DNA from: Sphagnum compactum
Taxonomy: Eukaryota > Bryophyta > Sphagnopsida > Sphagnales
DNA length: 64,000 bases
Assembly: GCA_965153455.1 (NCBI GenBank)
Contig: OZ234494.1
Location: 10,478,001 to 10,542,000, forward strand
Direction: 5' to 3'
The stretch's first letter is position 1. Every line of letters starts with the position of its first letter. The translations under genes were made by a program, and so were the position numbers. Below the pieces are notes generated by a model. That model saw only the letters and a list, made by a program, of their open reading frames with translations, did not search any database and had not been told where the DNA came from. This document shows positions 60,216 through 64,000 of the stretch, piece by piece.

Positions 60216-61204
60216 GTCGCCATTATAAAGGACTTTTTTGTTGGGAATTTTTTGGAAAAATAGTCCCAAAAAAAAAAAAAAAAGCTGGGGAGATTTTGGA
60301 TTGGGTTTGCTATATTTAGAAGGCTTGCTCTTGCAAGTCATCAAACAATTAACATAATTACAAATTTGTTTTTTACTATCTTACTTTTCCTATTGCCATT
60401 TAATGTTAAATCTTTCTTGGGATCCTAGCCAATGGCACAATATCAAAAAATTGAAAAAAAAATTTCTTGACATCCAGGTAAATAATAAATGATGTTAGTT
60501 TATTTAATTCCATCCCCCTCTTATTTGAGGTGTGATTGGATGCCATGGGGGTGGGAGGGTCCACCTCTTGTTTCAAGGGGGAATCTTCCACCCTCGTGTA
60601 TGAATTTGTGGGGGTGAGAGGGACCTACCCCCTATTTCATGGGAGAATCTTCCATCCTTGGTTTATGAATTTAAGGAAGACTAATAAAGGGTAGCAAGAG
60701 GAGATGCAAAGTGAGAAAAATACTTATTGGGATTTATGAGGGGAAAGCTAGAGTTGAATATTTACACATAAAAACATGCACAATTTTTATTTTTGTGTGT
60801 AGTTGTAAGTAGCCTTTCAATAGGCTTTTCAAAAAGCATAATGGTCATGAAGTTGAGGATTACATTTTTCAAAATACCTATTATTTTTTTTACTCTTTTT
60901 TTTCCCACAATACCCTACATGTATCTAATGGGTACCTACAAGGTATCATGGGAAGAAAAAATAAATAAATAAAAAAAATTAAGTGACAGGTCAAAAATAT
61001 TGTGTTGAAGAAATAAAATTAAAATATGTTAAACTTTTGTAATTGGAAACTAATAAAAAAATATTGAATATGTATAATTGAAAAGACAAGAAGAGGGAAT
61101 GAGGAATTTATTAATGAAAATATCAAGTTCCCATCAATGTTTTAAAAATTATTATGTAGGCTAAGTGGCAATGATCCATATGAAGATGTAAATGTTTTTT
61201 TATG
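60216..61204. other. Gene-free interval
   Basis: AT-rich. Contains a local duplication (GGAATCTTCCA(C/T)CCT, about 60580-60660). No gene seen. Confidence 0.45.
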
Positions 61205-61400
61205 ATAAACCTCACGAAGATTTAGCCAAATATGGCTGTAACCCAAATATGAAGTACAAATCTTTAATCAACCTTTCTATATTTATGGCTACACACTGAA
61301 AACTAAATATAGAAATTTGACAATTTTTATTATGTTTCCCCTCACTAAACCCTAAAAAAATCATTTCATTTTTTTATTTTGAAATTTTTTAACTTCACTT
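61205..61400 (-). repeat. Dispersed 'TAGCCAAA' repeat, copy C (inverse orientation)
   Basis: On the minus strand it reads TTTTCAGTGTGTAGCCATAA, ATAGAAAGGTTGATTAAAG, GTACTTCATATTTGGGTTA and ATATTTGGCTAAATCTTC, in the order of copy A at 6140-6350. ATGAAATGATTT and GTGAGGGGAAA upstream extend the match. Confidence 0.6.
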
Positions 61401-62700
61401 TTTGGTGAAATTTTGCCAGTAAAAAAAGGCCGGTTAACATACATACATATATGGATTCCAAAATACATATCCCATACACACATACATACATACATATCCC
61501 ATCCTTTCTTGTTCTTTTTCTCTCTTCTTTGTTGTTCCCTTTCAGCATGGCTTGTTCATCTGCATTTTTTGTTTCACTTTCTTTTGGTTGTCTTTAACTC
61601 TCTTTGAGTTCATCTTTCTTGTACTTTCTCCTTTTGTTTTTCTTTCCTTGTCTTGCGCATCTTCAGAAGTTTCTTTTTTCTTTTTTCTTTTCCACTCTCC
61701 TTTGCTCTTGTTTTGGTCTACTATTTGGCTTTGACCACAGTCTTAGTAGAACCGTTCATTCCTTTGTTGATCAAAAGAAAAAGAAAAAAAAGAAATGAAA
61801 AAGAAAAAAAGCAGAAATAAAGGAAAAATGGAATTAAAACATAGAAATATGCATTATTCTAGTGCATTTTTATTCCATTAATTTTCACTACAATTTTTAC
61901 TTTTTCATTCTTGAGCACACTTTTTCATGCAAGGCAAGATGCCAGTTCACCCCGTGCAAGTGGGGGCCATTCACAAGTTGTGTGGTGGATGAGTGATAAT
62001 GGCACACAAGGGTATAAGTAGTCAGAGACGGGTATCAATACTGGTATCAAATACCAAACCAGTTGGGTATGACCTAAGTCTGGTACAAGTAAGTGGGAAC
62101 TACGAAATTCTTACAAAAACCAAATAAGTAAATGGGGACCCAAACTCGTTTTATCCTGTCTTTCCTTTTTCCTGAGCGCCTCCAGTGCGGCTACATATAT
62201 TTTCGCTGCTCCTACCTGTAAAACAACTACTGTAGTTACTGTCGAACCTTGTGCATTAAATGCTGAGTTTTCAGTGTTTCATATACTGAGATTTAATAAA
62301 ATTTCCTTACTTTGCAGATGCCACTTGCCTAGATGTCTTTTTACCTTAGATAGTACAGCCTTGCTACCACAAACCCTCGACTTGTAGGTGTATATGATGA
62401 GGGCCCAGAAACAGGCCATTCTGGATAAATGCAGGCCTGGCATCATGTGATTAGAGTCAAGTGCATGATAAGAATTCGTAGAACAGCCCCCTTTGAGATC
62501 GATCTGGTAGAATTTTAAACGGCTGTGATATGATCCATTTGAGTCATGAGAGGAGCCATCTGCTGGTTCCACTTTTGGTATAGTCAGTTTCACACGTAAT
62601 GTGAAGTGACATTGAAGAACATGCTCGAGATGTGATTCACAAAAAAGTGGGGGAAACACCCAGTTACGTTCTGGAAAATGCCCCTTTAGTAGAACTGGTT
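61401..62700. other. Gene-free interval
   Basis: Low-complexity (ACAT)n-like text near 61436-61495, then T/C-rich sequence to 61700. A 126-codon minus-strand frame at 62279-62659 shows no domain and is not called. Confidence 0.45.
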
Positions 62701-62734
62701 ACCACCGAATGGAACAATGACCTGGTGGAACATA

Positions 62735-62990
62735 CCAGACTGGCCACATTCCTCGGTGGAATATGGGTCCTACGACGACGTCGGTTCCATAGTAAATTCA
62801 AAACCCACTTGCTTGCTTGAGATTCTTTATCTCATGTATTCCAGGCATGCCCACCTAACTAACGGAACAACAACAGCTTACCTCTACCAGTCTTGCCACA
62901 TTCCGAGGTGGGATGCGTCTTACTAGGTCCCGTTCCATAGCACATTCCAAGCCCACTTGCTTGCACATATTCGAGACCCTGTGGCCATGG
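62735..62990 (+). repeat. Tandem duplication, spacing ~165 bp
   Basis: CCAGACTGGCCACATTCCTCGGTGG...GGTTCCATAGTAAATTCAAAACCCACTTGCTTGC recurs in diverged form as CCAGTCTTGCCACATTCCGAGGTGG...CGTTCCATAGCACATTCCAAGCCCACTTGCTTGC about 165 bp on (long runs abbreviated here; the copies cover about 62745-62818 and 62888-62967). Confidence 0.8.
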
Positions 62991-63182
62991 CTTCTAGGGC
63001 AAGTCCGCACCTACACTTCTTACCCGGGTTAAAAAGCCCCCAATATTTTGGGTTGTTTATGAAAAAAAAGTATAAATATTTTTTGTCCCAAGTGAAAATC
63101 AGAGTCTCTTTGAGTCCAAATTTAACTTTTATTGGGTTAAATATAGCCACTAATAAAAATTATATATATATATATAGTTGAC

Positions 63183-63266
63183 CCACTAAGAGGCCTCACT
63201 CAAGTGTCAGGATGAACCAGCACCCACATTTGGACCTTCACTTGTTTGAGTGAGGCCTCTTAGTGG
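63183..63266. repeat. Perfect 21-bp inverted repeat, 42-nt loop
   Basis: Left arm 63183-63203 (starting CCACTAAGAGGCCTCACTCA) is exactly complementary to right arm 63246-63266. It is preceded by an (AT)n run at 63162-63177. A foldback element remnant or, less likely, a small hairpin RNA precursor. Confidence 0.85.
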
Positions 63267-63419
63267 CCATTTTGCTTTTTTTTTTAAATAATAAATCTCA
63301 GGCAACATGGTCAAGGGAACTTTTTGGAAAATTTTGCAAAAAAATTGCCACATTTCAAGGAAGAAAGTTATGAAATTGGTCAAGATTTTTGGAGGATTTG
63401 GGCAATTTTTTTCTAACTT

Positions 63420-63545
63420 TTGAAATCGCCATATCTAGCTAATAGTTTTAGTGGTTCACCAACATGTAATAAGATTCCTAGATTTGTTACTTCTCAAATT
63501 TGTCTTGGCTAAATCAGATTTGGCTAAATCCTGTGATGGCTGATT
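63420..63545 (+). repeat. Possible partial 'TAGCCAAA' family repeat
   Basis: AATCGCCATATCTAGC, then GGCTAAATCAGATTTGGCTAAATC near 63510-63533, resemble the end of the dispersed repeat seen at 6140-6350, but the ATAGAAGGATG part is missing. Confidence 0.35.
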
Positions 63546-63743
63546 ATCACTTTTGAAGAAAAATGAGAAAATTGATGAAAAAAACTGCTTCCTATCACTG
63601 GAAAATGACCTATTAATTACCCTAACAAGTTGGGTAAAAGTCCCTCAAATAGGTAAAAACAAAGATGAAAAAATCCTCAACGATAAAATCTCCCCAACGT
63701 ATTCGTACCGACGAGAAGGAAAACGTAGCTGTAGCGTATGAAA

Positions 63744-64000
63744 ATGGTATGTACAATTCCGCGTACATACTCCGTAGATTCTCTTCGCAGACTTTCCTGC
63801 CCGGGCGCCCGGATTCGTCGTCGTCGTCGTCGCACCGCCGCTCCTCCTCCTCGTCCCCACTTCGGCGCTCCTCCTCCTCTCGCAGTCGTCGCCAGGCACT
63901 CCCCCCCTCGTCACCCAGTCATCGCCTGGTGTAGGCCGTTAGCAGCCGCGTTGAATTTCGGGGGCGGTACAGCAGCAGCAGCAGCACAAGAAGAAAAAAG
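63744..64000 (+). CDS. Possible first exon of a GC-rich organelle-targeted gene, runs off the window
   Basis: From ATG 63744 an open frame continues for 85 codons to the window edge without a stop. It begins MVCTIPRTYSVDSLRRLSCP, is rich in Arg, Ala, Pro and Ser with almost no acidic residues for the first ~75 codons (LAVVARHSPPRHPVIAW), and then reaches poly-Ala and QEEK. That composition is typical of mitochondrial or chloroplast transit peptides. GC content rises sharply from about 63780, as at other gene starts here. An overlapping 89-codon frame (63665-63934) closes in the window and is Ser/Arg low complexity. Without downstream sequence the call is tentative. Confidence 0.35.
   Translation, partial: MVCTIPRTYSVDSLRRLSCPGARIRRRRRRTAAPPPRPHFGAPPPLAVVARHSPPRHPVIAWCRPLAAALNFGGGTAAAAAQEEK

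Noticed and set aside
62279-62659. 126-codon minus-strand frame
   Set aside because: No domain, no supporting splice structure, and it sits beside tandem-duplicated non-coding sequence.

Overview
This is nuclear DNA from a land plant. It carries spliced, plastid-targeted genes: a RelA/SpoT homologue, an FKBP19-type immunophilin and a small CCG-binding-protein-1-like protein. It also has GT-AG introns, Arabidopsis-type CCCTAAA telomere motifs and long AT-rich intergenic DNA with decayed transposons. The exact lineage cannot be fixed from the sequence. The repeat style (degenerate hAT and non-LTR remnants, tRNA-derived SINEs, many short tandem arrays) would fit a non-seed plant such as a fern or bryophyte, but that is a guess.

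Layout. 1-2.5 kb: gene-free DNA ending in a ~350-bp tandem duplication. 2.9-3.9 kb (minus): an intronless acidic, Ser/Ala-rich protein of unknown function. 4.5-7.5 kb: SINE and dispersed repeats. 7.5-10.8 kb (plus): a nearly intact, strikingly GC-rich pogo/Tc1-like DNA transposon with perfect terminal inverted repeats, a TA target duplication and a seven-exon DDD transposase carrying an AT-hook. 10.8-15.3 kb: AT-rich and low-complexity repeats. 15.4-15.8 kb: about twelve ~35-bp repeats, most carrying an ATTAC...GTAAT-type dyad, ending just upstream of a TATA box. 16.0-19.6 kb (plus): a nine-exon FAD-dependent monooxygenase with a damaged third exon. 21.0-24.7 kb (minus): a six-exon RSH2/3-type (p)ppGpp synthetase/hydrolase, convergent with the monooxygenase. 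25-33.5 kb: gene-poor. 33.6-37.9 kb (minus): a ten-exon FKBP19-like thylakoid-lumen immunophilin. 40.4-41.8 kb (minus): a four-exon small plastid protein resembling CCG-binding protein 1. 42-63.7 kb: AT-rich repeat graveyard with hAT transposase and reverse-transcriptase relics, tandem arrays and a perfect 21-bp inverted repeat. The last ~250 bp turn GC-rich and may start another gene that runs off the window.

The genes do not form an operon or recognisable cluster. Three of the five host genes encode probable plastid proteins (RSH, FKBP19-like, CBP1-like), but plant gene order is mostly random and this may be chance. The best second-look signals are the transposon (including two in-frame TAG codons before its acidic tail), the dyad-repeat array at the monooxygenase promoter, and the exon-3 lesion in that monooxygenase. 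Exon boundaries were worked out by hand from GT-AG sites, phase continuity and family resemblance. No database search was run.
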